Source: Bacteroidota bacterium
Lineage (GTDB): Bacteria > Bacteroidota > Bacteroidia > Cytophagales > Cyclobacteriaceae
Assembly (NCBI GenBank): GCA_018267275.1
Contig: JAFDYV010000003.1
Coordinates: 434,001 to 498,000, forward strand
Length of the DNA: 64,000 bases
Direction: 5' to 3'
Below are positions 33,873-42,752 of this stretch, piece by piece (position 1 is the stretch's first letter; each line of letters opens with the position of its first letter). The position numbers and the translations under genes are program-made. The notes beneath the pieces were generated by a model. It did no database searches and had not been told where the DNA came from. It saw only the letters and a program-made list of their open reading frames with translations.

Positions 33873-35210
33873 CTACCCGTGGATCATCACCCCAAAAATA
33901 AATCCCGGCCAAAACTCCAACGTTTGATTATTGCTTTGTATTTGCCATTTTAAAAGAGCAGGTGCAAGCGTGCGATCAGCATCAGTCCAGAAACAGTTGT
34001 AAGTAAGTCCGCCAAAAACATAAATGCCATACAACTTGGGCGCCAGCCGTGTGCCGATTTCAACTTTAGCACGCGACAGCAAACTCAAGGATTTCGTCAG
34101 GTTATCGCTATCAAAACTCACATGCTGAAAATCCATGCCGTAGCTCAAGAATCGGAACTCCATCATGCCTGGTAATTCCGAGCGGTTAAAAAACATTTTT
34201 TTCACTCCATAACCCATTGCCCAAGCTCCCTTGTAAAATGGCAAGCGAGAATAAGTAACAGAATTGACCCAATACGCGTTTCGACCTGCCAACATAATGC
34301 GTTTGTTCTTTCCATTGCCGGTAGCAAACTCAAAGTTAAGCGCAAATAATTCCGAAGAGTAAACAGCCAAATTTCCCAAGTCGCCAATGTTCAGTAGCCC
34401 CACTGCGGTGCCGTCTCGGGTATTGACTTGACCTCCGCGTCTATAAATATTAATCAGCCCAATTTGTGTGCCTTGCGAGCGCTTGGCCCAGTTCACCAAT
34501 CCAATTTGAAATCCATTCATACGTTCCGCGAAATTGAACACCCCCAACTGCACGCCCCAAGGATTTTTGTTTTCGAACGAGTTGATCCCCTCCGTAGAGC
34601 CCGCATGGTTGAAGGCACCGAGTTGAAAACCATAAAGTCCACCTTCGGTGCGATTGGCCAAAGTAGCGATTTGCACTCCATCCATCGAAGCGACTGAAAC
34701 ATTTGTAAGGCCTGCCAACTGAACTCCAAAGGAAAATTTGTAAACGATATTTGAAATGCCTGCGACCTGCGTGCCGAACATTGTGTTCTTTCCAAGATTG
34801 ATGCCGCCTGTCAGTTGCATTCCAAAAACTTCGTCTACTACAATATTGGTAAGCCCAGAAAGTTGAACGCCCGCCAAGTGCGAATTAAACCCGCTCTTTA
34901 GTTTTTGATCGACTTCTTTTTTTGAAAGTCCACCGAACGCGTTTCCCCCAGTGATGTTGGCAAGCCCCGCAATTTGCAAGCCTCGCGTGCCGTTCGTGTT
35001 CAGGTTTGAAATCCCTGCGATTTCAAAAGCCAAGTTTTTGGAGGAATAGCCAGAAGTGAGGTTGAAGGAAAATTGATTGGTGAAACTTCCAGGTTGCAGA
35101 CCGTTGGTACCTAAGGACGGAGCAATGGAAATTTGCAGCGACCTAGTCTTTTCAATACCCTGACTAAAGCAATTTATCGAAACGCAAAGTGAAAAGAAGA
35201 ACAATCTCAT
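33873..35210 (-). CDS. Exported repeat protein, LA_2272-like surface-repeat family
   Basis: 445 residues with a signal peptide (MRLFFFSLCVSINCFSQG). Residues about 50-260 consist of repeats of about 15-25 residues with a G-x-Q-L/I-A-G-L-x-N core (for example GVQLAGLTNVSVASMDG, GVQIATLANRTEGG, GFQIGLVNWAKRSQGTQIG). The spacing of alternating hydrophobic residues suggests a beta-solenoid. The C-terminal part looks like an outer-membrane beta-barrel or beta-sandwich. It belongs with the protein at 38822-39913, which shares the FNxAxxxxGFQxGxxN pattern. Similar proteins are described as LA_2272-type surface proteins; function unknown. Confidence 0.75.
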   Translation of the reverse strand: MRLFFFSLCVSINCFSQGIEKTRSLQISIAPSLGTNGLQPGSFTNQFSFNLTSGYSSKNLAFEIAGISNLNTNGTRGLQIAGLANITGGNAFGGLSKKEVDQKLKSGFNSHLAGVQLSGLTNIVVDEVFGMQLTGGINLGKNTMFGTQVAGISNIVYKFSFGVQLAGLTNVSVASMDGVQIATLANRTEGGLYGFQLGAFNHAGSTEGINSFENKNPWGVQLGVFNFAERMNGFQIGLVNWAKRSQGTQIGLINIYRRGGQVNTRDGTAVGLLNIGDLGNLAVYSSELFALNFEFATGNGKNKRIMLAGRNAYWVNSVTYSRLPFYKGAWAMGYGVKKMFFNRSELPGMMEFRFLSYGMDFQHVSFDSDNLTKSLSLLSRAKVEIGTRLAPKLYGIYVFGGLTYNCFWTDADRTLAPALLKWQIQSNNQTLEFWPGFIFGVMIHG

Positions 35211-35289
35211 AGTTGAGGTATGGATTGAGAACGAGTCAACCGAACTTTTACGTATCTTTCAATGCAAGAATATTTCAACATAACCGCCT

Positions 35290-35742
35290 ATGCTAAAATG
35301 GAGTGACGTACTGAGTTTTGCCAACAAAGGCAACCCTTCCCCACCCAACCGGGTAGAAAAAACCAATGACGAATGGAAAAAACAATTAACACACGAGCAA
35401 TACCAAATCACTAGGCTGAAAGGTACCGAGCGCGCCTTTACAGGCGAGTACTGCGAGGCTCACGAGCCAGGTTTGTATGCATGTGTTTGTTGCGGTTCGT
35501 TATTATTTGATTCACGCGTAAAGTTTGAATCAGGAACAGGTTGGCCAAGTTTTACACAACCAGTGCAAGAAAACGCAATCTCCTACCACAAAGACACCAG
35601 CTACGGAATGATTCGTGTTGAGGTGCTTTGCAATGTATGTGACGCACACCTGGGCCACGTCTTTCCCGATGGCCCCGAACCAAGTGGTCTGCGGTATTGT
35701 ATCAACTCCGCCAGTTTAGTTTTACAAGAAAAAAAATCATGA
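35290..35742 (+). CDS. msrB: Peptide methionine-(R)-S-oxide reductase
   Basis: 150 residues. Zinc-binding pairs are CVCCG and CNVCDAH. FESGTGWPSF is the substrate-binding motif and C137 in GLRYCINSASL is the catalytic cysteine. It repairs oxidised methionine. No signal peptide is visible, so it acts in the cytoplasm. It overlaps the GH32 gene by 4 bp in an ATGA arrangement, an unexpected pairing probably reflecting transcription only. A TATCTTTC element near 35257 could be a -7 box. Confidence 0.95.
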   Translation: MLKWSDVLSFANKGNPSPPNRVEKTNDEWKKQLTHEQYQITRLKGTERAFTGEYCEAHEPGLYACVCCGSLLFDSRVKFESGTGWPSFTQPVQENAISYHKDTSYGMIRVEVLCNVCDAHLGHVFPDGPEPSGLRYCINSASLVLQEKKS

Positions 35743-37199
35743 AATATTTCAATTGGGCTATTCTCGCTACGCTGGTCATGGCATGCGCGTCCAAAAAAGA
35801 ACAAGTTGCAGACCCACGATACTCCGAGCAATATCGTCCGCAAATCCATTTTAGCCCTGCTAAAAACTGGACCAACGACCCCAACGGTTTAGTGTACCAT
35901 GAGGGTGAGTATCATTTATTTTTTCAATACAATCCTTACGGAGATACGTGGGGCCACATGAGTTGGGGGCATGCCGTTAGCAAAGATTTGATGCATTGGG
36001 AAGAACTGCCTCTAGCCATTGAAGAATACCTTGATGCCGCGACAGGCGACAGCACCATGATCTTTTCAGGCACCGTGGTAATTGATAAAGAAAATACTGC
36101 TGGTTTTGGCACCAACGCTATGATTGCGATTTACACCTCGCACGTCCATAAGAATAATGAGGCGGTTGTGCAGCATCAAAGTTTGGCCTACAGCACAGAC
36201 AAAGGAAGAACCTGGAAGCACTACGAAAAAAATCCTATTCTTGACATACAACGAAAAGATTTTCGTGACCCAAAGGTGTTTTGGCTCGAGTCGCAACAAA
36301 AATGGGTGATGGCATTGGTGGTGCCCGACCTTTACAAAGTGCAATTCTATTCATCTACCAATTTGAAAGAGTGGAAACTAATGAGCGAGTTTGGCAACGC
36401 GGGCGACCGCCAACGGATTTGGGAGTGCCCGGATTTATATGAACTGCCAATTGAGAATGATCCCGAAAAAACAAAATGGGTGCTATCCCTCTCCGGGAGT
36501 CATCCGCAAGGAAAGGACTTTGTGGGCATGCAGTATTTTATTGGAACGTTTGATGGAAATACTTTTAAAGCAGATGACGATTCAACGCGCTATTTGGATT
36601 TTGGTAAAGATTTCTATGCAGGCATCGCCTTTAACAACCTCAGCAAAAAAATCATGCTGGGCTGGGTAAACAATTGGACCTACGGAAACCAAATACCCAC
36701 GTCACCTTGGCGCGGAGCGTTTTCAATTCCCCGCGAATTATCTTTGAAAGAACGAGCTGGGCAATTTGAGTTGCGTCAAAGGCCAATTGACGTTTCATCG
36801 CTGCGCGAGTCTGAATTGAAAAGCTTTAATGACATCAATAATACAATTGAAATCGAGTTGCAGATAGACAGCGCTGCACATTCAGGAATAAAAGTGACGG
36901 ACAACACCGGCAAACAATTGATTGTTGGCGTGAACAATGGTCGCGTGTACATCGACAGAAGCCAGTCACAAGGCACAGTTTTTCAGCCACAGTTTGCCAG
37001 CATAGAAAGTGCACCATTGCAGTCTGGAAAAACCAAACTAAAAATTTTTGTGGATCACTCCATCATAGAAGTTTTTGTGAACGATGGCGAAGTGGCCATG
37101 TGCGAGCAGTTTTATCTGCCAAATCAGATGTACTCTATCACCGCTTTTGGAAATGCCTCGATCAAAAATGCTTGGGCTTTAAAGTCCATTTGGCGGTAA
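35739..37199 (+). CDS. Glycoside hydrolase family 32 lipoprotein (levanase/fructan hydrolase)
   Basis: 486 residues from ATG 35739, with a lipobox at LVMACAS, so it should be lipid-anchored. The three GH32 catalytic motifs are present: WTNDPNG (nucleophile D47), RDP (stabiliser D177) and WECPDL (acid/base E229). N-terminal five-bladed propeller, C-terminal beta-sandwich (from about 350) with VDHSIIEVFVNDG. It cleaves fructans or sucrose-like substrates at the cell surface or in the periplasm. No SusC/SusD pair is nearby. The first frame start further upstream overlaps msrB and lacks the leader. Confidence 0.93.
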   Translation: MKYFNWAILATLVMACASKKEQVADPRYSEQYRPQIHFSPAKNWTNDPNGLVYHEGEYHLFFQYNPYGDTWGHMSWGHAVSKDLMHWEELPLAIEEYLDAATGDSTMIFSGTVVIDKENTAGFGTNAMIAIYTSHVHKNNEAVVQHQSLAYSTDKGRTWKHYEKNPILDIQRKDFRDPKVFWLESQQKWVMALVVPDLYKVQFYSSTNLKEWKLMSEFGNAGDRQRIWECPDLYELPIENDPEKTKWVLSLSGSHPQGKDFVGMQYFIGTFDGNTFKADDDSTRYLDFGKDFYAGIAFNNLSKKIMLGWVNNWTYGNQIPTSPWRGAFSIPRELSLKERAGQFELRQRPIDVSSLRESELKSFNDINNTIEIELQIDSAAHSGIKVTDNTGKQLIVGVNNGRVYIDRSQSQGTVFQPQFASIESAPLQSGKTKLKIFVDHSIIEVFVNDGEVAMCEQFYLPNQMYSITAFGNASIKNAWALKSIWR

Positions 37200-37290
37200 C
37201 TTCAGATTGGGAGACAAAAAAAATAGTTGGCCGGGTTAAACATTCTGAAAGTATTACTGTTAGATGGGTAATAATGTTAAACCCCAAACC

Positions 37291-37740
37291 ATGAAAAAGC
37301 TATTTCTTTTAAACATTATCGTTTTTGCCACAACGCTAGCGTTCAGCCAAGCCGAATCAGATGCCATACTAGGCGTGTGGGAAACCGGCAGTGGTAAAGC
37401 CCGTGTAAAAATTGACAAAGTGGGCGAAAAATTCTTCGGAAAAGTGGTGTGGCTGCGGGAGCCGCTCAACGAAGAGGGCAAACCAAAAGTAGACAAGAAC
37501 AATCCGGACGAAAAATTGCGGACTGTGCCATTGCTTGGCTATAAATTGTTAAAAGATTTTTCTTTTGCTGGTGAAAAAACGTGGGAAGAAGGCACCATAT
37601 ACGATCCTGAGAATGGCAGCACTTACAGCTGTACCATCAAGATGACCGATGAAAACACATTGGACGTTCGCGGCTTTATCGGTGTTTCGCTTTTCGGCCG
37701 CACCGATGTATGGAAGCGCGTGCAACTCAAGAAAAAATAA
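37291..37740 (+). CDS. DUF2147 family exported protein
   Basis: 149 residues from ATG 37291, giving a clean signal peptide (LFLLNIIVFATTLAFSQA). The mature protein has ILGVWETGSGKARVKI, GKVVWLREP and DVRGFIGVSLFGRTDVWKRV, the DUF2147 signature. The role of this family is unknown; its lipocalin-like beta fold suggests ligand binding. The gene stands alone between GH32 and an outer-membrane protein gene. Confidence 0.88.
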   Translation: MKKLFLLNIIVFATTLAFSQAESDAILGVWETGSGKARVKIDKVGEKFFGKVVWLREPLNEEGKPKVDKNNPDEKLRTVPLLGYKLLKDFSFAGEKTWEEGTIYDPENGSTYSCTIKMTDENTLDVRGFIGVSLFGRTDVWKRVQLKKK

Positions 37741-37747
37741 TTCACCC

Positions 37748-37768
37748 ATCCTGAGCGAAGCGAAGGAT
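37748..37768. repeat. Short imperfect palindromic element
   Basis: ATCCT and AGGAT flank an AGCGAAGCGA core in the 52-bp gap. Sequences of this kind recur between genes in many bacteria, but only one copy is seen here. Confidence 0.3.
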
Positions 37769-37791
37769 TTCCAATCAAAAAAATACATCCC

Positions 37792-38832
37792 ATGAAATGG
37801 ATTTTGTTGGTGACTGTTTTGACAGCGGCAAATAGCGTATCTGCACAAGAGGCTGACACCGTAGAAGACTACAGCATGTATGGCGAAGCAGAATTGGCCG
37901 GTGGCGCCAAGCGGTTTTGTACTTCAAAAGTTTTCGACTTGAGCCCGAACAAGCTGATTTCGGTGGGCTACGATTTTCAAAGCGGCTACCAGGTAGACTT
38001 AGGTGCGGTGGGCAACGTTGCTCCGCAAGGAATCAACAACCAAAACAATTACGGCCTGCGGATTGCGGCAAATGCACCTGTGATATCAAAGACAAATGTG
38101 TTATTGAATTTGGGTGCAACTTATTGGGAAAATTTCTACAGCTTTGGCAATGGGGCTGCGCACCCATTGGCACAGTCACTGCAAGCGTACGGGCTACGCA
38201 CCATGGGCATTAACTTCACTTTGTTCAAACCGTTCAACGAAGTGAATTTCTTAATTGTCAACGGCTCAGCTGATTTGAACGGCAACTATTCATTCGAAAA
38301 TTTTCAATCCCTGAATACAGCAAAGATTTCGGCCACTGCTATTTATGGTTGGAAGAAACACGACCGTCTGCAATATGGTTTTGGCTTGGCTCGTACTTAC
38401 CGTATAGGTGAACTGAACTACTTGCCAGTGTTTTTATACAACTATACTTTCCCTAGCAGAAAGTGGGGCGTGGAAGCGCTCTTTCCTGCACGCGCCAACC
38501 TACGCAGAACCTACAACTCCAGAACTCTTGCGTTTTTTGGTTATGAGTTGGAAGGCAACAGTTACCTCATGCGCAACCGAGGAAACGAATTTGCCACCGG
38601 CATCAACAATTTGGAACTTCGCAGAAGTGAATTGCGCATCCGATTTACGTTTGAGCGTTCTATCAAAGATTTTCTTTGGTTCTCGCTGCAAGCTGGCTTA
38701 CGCTACAACATGCGGTTTAATGTAGACGATAAGGAATTTTTTCGCGGATTTGGCGACCAACCCTATTTGTTTGAGAACACGCTCACCAATGCGTTGTATG
38801 TAAACTTTTCGGTGAACTTGGTTAGTCCGTAG
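37792..38832 (+). CDS. Outer-membrane beta-barrel protein, DUF6268-like
   Basis: 346 residues with a signal peptide ending near SVSAQEA. The mature part is alternating aromatic/hydrophobic beta-strands, with VGYDFQSGYQVDLG, INFTLFKPFNEVNFLIVNG and a final strand ending in NFSVNLVSP, consistent with a 12- to 14-strand barrel. I associate the pattern with DUF6268. Role unknown. Its 3' end overlaps the convergent repeat-protein gene by 11 bp. Confidence 0.72.
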   Translation: MKWILLVTVLTAANSVSAQEADTVEDYSMYGEAELAGGAKRFCTSKVFDLSPNKLISVGYDFQSGYQVDLGAVGNVAPQGINNQNNYGLRIAANAPVISKTNVLLNLGATYWENFYSFGNGAAHPLAQSLQAYGLRTMGINFTLFKPFNEVNFLIVNGSADLNGNYSFENFQSLNTAKISATAIYGWKKHDRLQYGFGLARTYRIGELNYLPVFLYNYTFPSRKWGVEALFPARANLRRTYNSRTLAFFGYELEGNSYLMRNRGNEFATGINNLELRRSELRIRFTFERSIKDFLWFSLQAGLRYNMRFNVDDKEFFRGFGDQPYLFENTLTNALYVNFSVNLVSP

Positions 38833-39913
38833 ATTCGCTCCTCTTGCCAAACCGAGTATTGAAAATTGGCAAGAGTCTTAAACCTCTTGGGTTGTCTTTT
38901 ACATAATTCAAAATACCTAGCTGAAAGCCTTTTTGCTTTCGGGCATAGTTGAACACGCCAATGGTTAAACCTTTTTGTTCGCCACGAATATTATTATAGG
39001 CGCTAATGGCTATGCCTTTGATGACAGGATCATTTACTCCACTCTTCTCCCACTTTGAATTTTTACTGCCCACTTGCAAGTAGGCGGGCGCAATCACCAA
39101 TCCTTTCACTTCAATTGCTGCAACTGCCGGAGCAATAACGATAGCTTTTAAAGTAGGGCTGCCTACACCAACGCCCGCAATAGCCAGGCCGCTTACACTG
39201 CCACCGGCACCCAATCCAATGCCTGCAATGTTGATTCCGTTTAAATTTCCGCCCGCACCTAAACCGATACCAGAAATACTCAATCCCTTTACATCGCCAC
39301 CCGCACCAACACCCAGGCCACCTATGATGATGCCCTTCACATCATCGCCAGCTCCTGCACCCAAACCACCGAAAGTGAAACCGCTTAAGTCGCCACCAGC
39401 GCCAATGCCGAGGCCCCCGAAATTAATGCCCGACACATTACCCCCACTGCCGGCACCTAAGCCACCTATGTTAATACCCTTCAAATCTCCACCCGACCCA
39501 ATGCCAAGACCACCCAGGTTAATACCTTTAATGCTGCCACCTGCGCCAATACCCAAGCCTCCAACATTAACGCCTGTCATCTGAGACCGCGCCCCCGCGC
39601 CTAATGCACCCAGCGTAATGCCGCTGCGCGAATCAGTACCCATTGCCAACGGCAGGCCGAGCGATATGCCACTCATGGTGCCGGTTTGCAATGAATCTTG
39701 TTTGGCCTGCCACACCGTAACGTTGATGCCACTTATTTTTTTAACACGCTTATCTGCAAAATTGAATCGTATGCCGCTGAAGCGCGGCAGGTTGCCAAAG
39801 CCAATGCCACTGGTTTTAGAAGGGATACCAACTCCTTGAGCGATGGCATCAACTGAAAAGATAAAAAGTAAAGCAGAAAGAAATATTCGAAGCATAGAAA
39901 AATAGTTTTGCAT
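38822..39913 (-). CDS. Exported glycine-rich 16-residue repeat protein (beta-solenoid type)
   Basis: 363 residues with a signal peptide (LSALLFIFSVDAIAQG). From about residue 100 to 240 it has at least eight tandem 16-residue units of form GINxGGLGxGAGGxxK (for example GINLGGLGIGSGGDLK, GINIGGLGAGSGGNVS), each encoded by 48 bp. The units decay into looser repeats and end with GLTIGVFNYARKQKGFQLG, shared with the protein at 33873-35210. It is likely a secreted or surface beta-solenoid with a glycine-lined face. Function unknown. Confidence 0.8.
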   Translation of the reverse strand: MQNYFSMLRIFLSALLFIFSVDAIAQGVGIPSKTSGIGFGNLPRFSGIRFNFADKRVKKISGINVTVWQAKQDSLQTGTMSGISLGLPLAMGTDSRSGITLGALGAGARSQMTGVNVGGLGIGAGGSIKGINLGGLGIGSGGDLKGINIGGLGAGSGGNVSGINFGGLGIGAGGDLSGFTFGGLGAGAGDDVKGIIIGGLGVGAGGDVKGLSISGIGLGAGGNLNGINIAGIGLGAGGSVSGLAIAGVGVGSPTLKAIVIAPAVAAIEVKGLVIAPAYLQVGSKNSKWEKSGVNDPVIKGIAISAYNNIRGEQKGLTIGVFNYARKQKGFQLGILNYVKDNPRGLRLLPIFNTRFGKRSESTD

Positions 39914-39930
39914 ATAGACTGCAAAACATA

Positions 39931-39960
39931 AAAAAAGGTTGCATCACAATGGATGCAACC
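39931..39960 (-). terminator. Terminator for the minus-strand genes
   Basis: On the minus strand GGTTGCATC pairs with GATGCAACC (39937-39945 with 39952-39960) and is followed by a run of T (39931-39936). It is downstream of the small coiled-coil gene. Confidence 0.75.
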
Positions 39961-40039
39961 TCACGAATTTCAAATACCTTCTTAAAGAATTAAAACAAGG
40001 CTATTGGTACTTCTCAACCGTTGAATCTTGAGGAAGTAG

Positions 40040-40309
40040 CTATTTGATCACAAGCTTCTCAAGCCTCGCTAGCCTTTCCTCGAAACTATCTATCTTATCA
40101 ATCTTCATAGTAAGCCTCTCTATCGCATCGGCAAGGCGCATGTTAGAAAGCCTCATTTCGGACATTTCATGGTTCGTCTTCCCTTGCGAGTCAATTAGTT
40201 GCCCAATTGCTCTGTCCACCTTCTCTTGGCCAATAGCTAATTTGTCCACAACTGGAACAAGGTCAGCCATCAATTCGGTTAACTGTTTCACTTGGTCTTC
40301 AAGTTTCAT
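40040..40309 (-). CDS. Small coiled-coil protein
   Basis: 89 residues, all helix-forming, with Leu/Ile/Met every three to four residues (MKLEDQVKQLTELMADLVP, SFEERLARLEKLVIK). No membrane segment or catalytic motif. It starts 12 bp downstream of the paaN-like stop and is followed by a terminator, so it is the last gene of that operon. Function unknown; a homo-oligomer is likely. Confidence 0.7.
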   Translation of the reverse strand: MKLEDQVKQLTELMADLVPVVDKLAIGQEKVDRAIGQLIDSQGKTNHEMSEMRLSNMRLADAIERLTMKIDKIDSFEERLARLEKLVIK

Positions 40310-40321
40310 AAGTTAAAAATA

Positions 40322-41989
40322 CTAATTTTTCACCGGCTCACGATGCCCCACCCAAGTAAAACGTTTTGTGACGTATTCGGGGTTAGTAAACGAAGCATTA
40401 CCTGATGGATTGCCTCCTGTTACGTGAAAGTCAGAGAAGGCAGCATTTTGATTCATGTAAATCCCACCCGTTAAATTAAATGATACGGGCGTTGCTGCCA
40501 GCGCCATCTCATCAGCAATTTTTTCCTTTACAATTGAATTTGTCGTGTAAGCTCCACATGAAATCGCACCGTGCTGCATCGCCATTTCTTGCGCCAATGC
40601 AATTGACTCATCCGTATCTTTTGTTTTGATGAGGAGCGCTATTGGGCCAAACAATTCTTTGCTAAAAATCTCCTTCTTCGATGAATCAACCTCCACTACC
40701 ACAGGTGTGGCCAGCCGAGCATTTTTAAACATCGGATTCTCAAAGGCTCTACTCTTCAACCAAACCTTGCCGGGAAGTTTCTCGGCTTCGATTACCCGTT
40801 CGTTGGTCTTTTTGTTTTGCACCGCACCTAATACAAACGGCCCTGCCTTGGGGTTGTCAATCAAACCATTCAGGTTGCCGACAAACTTTTCAGCGAACTG
40901 ATCAAACGAAATCGTTCCGTTGGGTGTTTCAATTCCTTTAGCAGGAATGTAAAAATTTTGAGGAGCCGTGCACATCTGCCCACTATAGAGGTTTACCGAA
41001 AACGCCAAATTAGCAGCCACTTTATCAATGTCTTCGGCAGAATCTAAAATCACAGAGTTAACGCCTGTCTTTTCCGTGAACACTGTTTTGCCCGGCAGCC
41101 CTTCAAGGTAACTGCCAAACGCTGAGTTACCGGTAAAGTCGATGAGCTTTACATCGGGATGTTCGGCCAATTCTTTTGTAATCATCTTATCAAACGTGTC
41201 TGCTGCCAACTGGCAGATGTTTACGTCCAACTTGTTTTCTTCCAATACTTTTTGAATCTCCGCCACAAAAATGGCAATAGGTAAAATTGCGCCAGGATGC
41301 GGTTTTACAATCACCGAATTACCCGTCATCAAACTTCCGTAAATCCCGGTAACTGAATTCCACGTAGGGAAAGTAGAGCAGCCAATGACTACGGAAATTC
41401 CTTTTGGCACCGCGCGCCATTCTTTGTTTAGTTGTATGTTGAATTTGCCCATCGGCTTATCCCACAGTACTTTTTCCGGAAAGCGATTCAGTTCTTCATA
41501 ACCCGCAGCGATTGCTTCCAACGCGCGGTCGGCTGCATGTGGCCCCGATGCCTGAAACGCCATCATATAACCCTGACCGGTGGTATGCATAGTGGCATAG
41601 GCTACTTCAAAAAAGCGCGACTTGATTCGCTCCAGTGACTCCATTAAAATACCTGCGCGGTCTTTGGCCGATACTTTTCTCCACTGATGAAATGCCGTCT
41701 TCGATTTTGATACCAACGAAGCGGTTGAAAAAGTCGGATAAGAAATGTTTAATGCCTCTTGTAAATAAGGCGACTCTTCTTGCCCCGCCCAGCCTTCTGC
41801 AGATGTTTGTTTCAGTTCTTCAAACTTCTTGTTAAGTGATGCTCTGAACTTTGCTTGTCCATCGGCATCGGCTGTTTCGCCATAAGTGGCAGGTGCCGGA
41901 TTTTCTGGAAACGCTGCAAAGAAAGTCCGCGCATGCAAAGCTTCAATGGCCTTTGTTAAAGTGGGTTGGTGTTTTTCAAATAAGTTCAT
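40322..41989 (-). CDS. paaN: Aldehyde dehydrogenase of PaaN type
   Basis: 555 residues. ALDH fold with VVIGCSTFPTWNSVTG (cofactor region), LIDFTGNSAFGSYLEG, the glutamate motif FTEKTGVNSVI and the catalytic cysteine in SGQMCTAPQN. The extended N-terminus and the motif GYMMAFQASGPHAADRALEA match PaaN, a phenylacetate-degradation-associated dehydrogenase. No other paa genes are in the window, so the substrate here is uncertain. It is grouped on the minus strand with the DUF4197 gene and a Glu/Leu-type dehydrogenase gene. Confidence 0.85.
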   Translation of the reverse strand: MNLFEKHQPTLTKAIEALHARTFFAAFPENPAPATYGETADADGQAKFRASLNKKFEELKQTSAEGWAGQEESPYLQEALNISYPTFSTASLVSKSKTAFHQWRKVSAKDRAGILMESLERIKSRFFEVAYATMHTTGQGYMMAFQASGPHAADRALEAIAAGYEELNRFPEKVLWDKPMGKFNIQLNKEWRAVPKGISVVIGCSTFPTWNSVTGIYGSLMTGNSVIVKPHPGAILPIAIFVAEIQKVLEENKLDVNICQLAADTFDKMITKELAEHPDVKLIDFTGNSAFGSYLEGLPGKTVFTEKTGVNSVILDSAEDIDKVAANLAFSVNLYSGQMCTAPQNFYIPAKGIETPNGTISFDQFAEKFVGNLNGLIDNPKAGPFVLGAVQNKKTNERVIEAEKLPGKVWLKSRAFENPMFKNARLATPVVVEVDSSKKEIFSKELFGPIALLIKTKDTDESIALAQEMAMQHGAISCGAYTTNSIVKEKIADEMALAATPVSFNLTGGIYMNQNAAFSDFHVTGGNPSGNASFTNPEYVTKRFTWVGHREPVKN

Positions 41990-42009
41990 GAGAAAAATGA
42001 TTAAAAATT

Positions 42010-42726
42010 TTACTTCTGCGATCCAAAAACACGTTTCAATAGCTCGGTCGTTCTTGCCACGGGGTCTTTGCGGATATTCAATTCTTCTTTGGCAATCATG
42101 GTAAACAAACCTTGAATGGCCATATCAGTGGCATACTCGTTCAAATCCGGATTTACTTTTTCAATAAATGGAATCTTGTTATAGTTGTTCACAATGTCGC
42201 CATAGTACTTGGTAGCATTTACTTTGTTCAGCGAGTTCTGTACTACCGGCTTAAACTTTTCTTTTAATTGTGCCGTGGTAGTGCGCTTCAAATATTGGGT
42301 AGCTGCGTCAGGCTGGCCCTTCAAAATTCCCCAGGCATCTTCGATTGTCATTTGCCTGATGGCAGCAATAAAAATTGGCTTCGCTTCTTTGGCAGCATCT
42401 TCGGCACCACGGTTGAGTGTCATCACGAAGCGGTCCACTTCATTACCCAAACCAATTTGTCGCAATTTATCCTCTACTTTTTTTACATCTGGTGGAAACG
42501 GTATTTTTATTTCCGGGTTTTTAAAGTAACCATCTAACTGCGAAGTAAGGTCCGCACCTTTAGAAATACCATTTTCCAACGCTTCTTTTAACCCATCGCC
42601 AACTTCTGCGGTAGTCAATGGCTTTTCGGTATTTAATATCTTGTTTGCATCGCCTATGGCTTGATTGATTTGTGCCGAAGTGCAGGCGGTAAAGCAAAGC
42701 ACGGTAAGAATCAAAAGTTTTTTCAT
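42010..42726 (-). CDS. DUF4197 family lipoprotein
   Basis: 238 residues. The leader MKKLLILTVLCFTACTSAQ has a lipobox (FTAC), so it is likely anchored in a membrane. The mature part is helical with GLKEALENGISKGADLTS, FVMTLNRGAEDAAKEAKPIF and MTIEDAWGILKG, matching DUF4197. Function unknown. It lies between the dehydrogenase gene and the paaN-like gene on the same strand. Confidence 0.85.
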   Translation of the reverse strand: MKKLLILTVLCFTACTSAQINQAIGDANKILNTEKPLTTAEVGDGLKEALENGISKGADLTSQLDGYFKNPEIKIPFPPDVKKVEDKLRQIGLGNEVDRFVMTLNRGAEDAAKEAKPIFIAAIRQMTIEDAWGILKGQPDAATQYLKRTTTAQLKEKFKPVVQNSLNKVNATKYYGDIVNNYNKIPFIEKVNPDLNEYATDMAIQGLFTMIAKEELNIRKDPVARTTELLKRVFGSQK

Positions 42727-42752
42727 TTCTAGACTGTAATCGTTGGTCTGTT

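Noticed and set aside
39219..39584. Regular 48-bp repeats that could be mistaken for a CRISPR array, and a proline-rich + strand frame over them
   Set aside because: The repeats are contiguous without unique spacers and encode the 16-residue units of the minus-strand protein; the + strand frame is its shadow.
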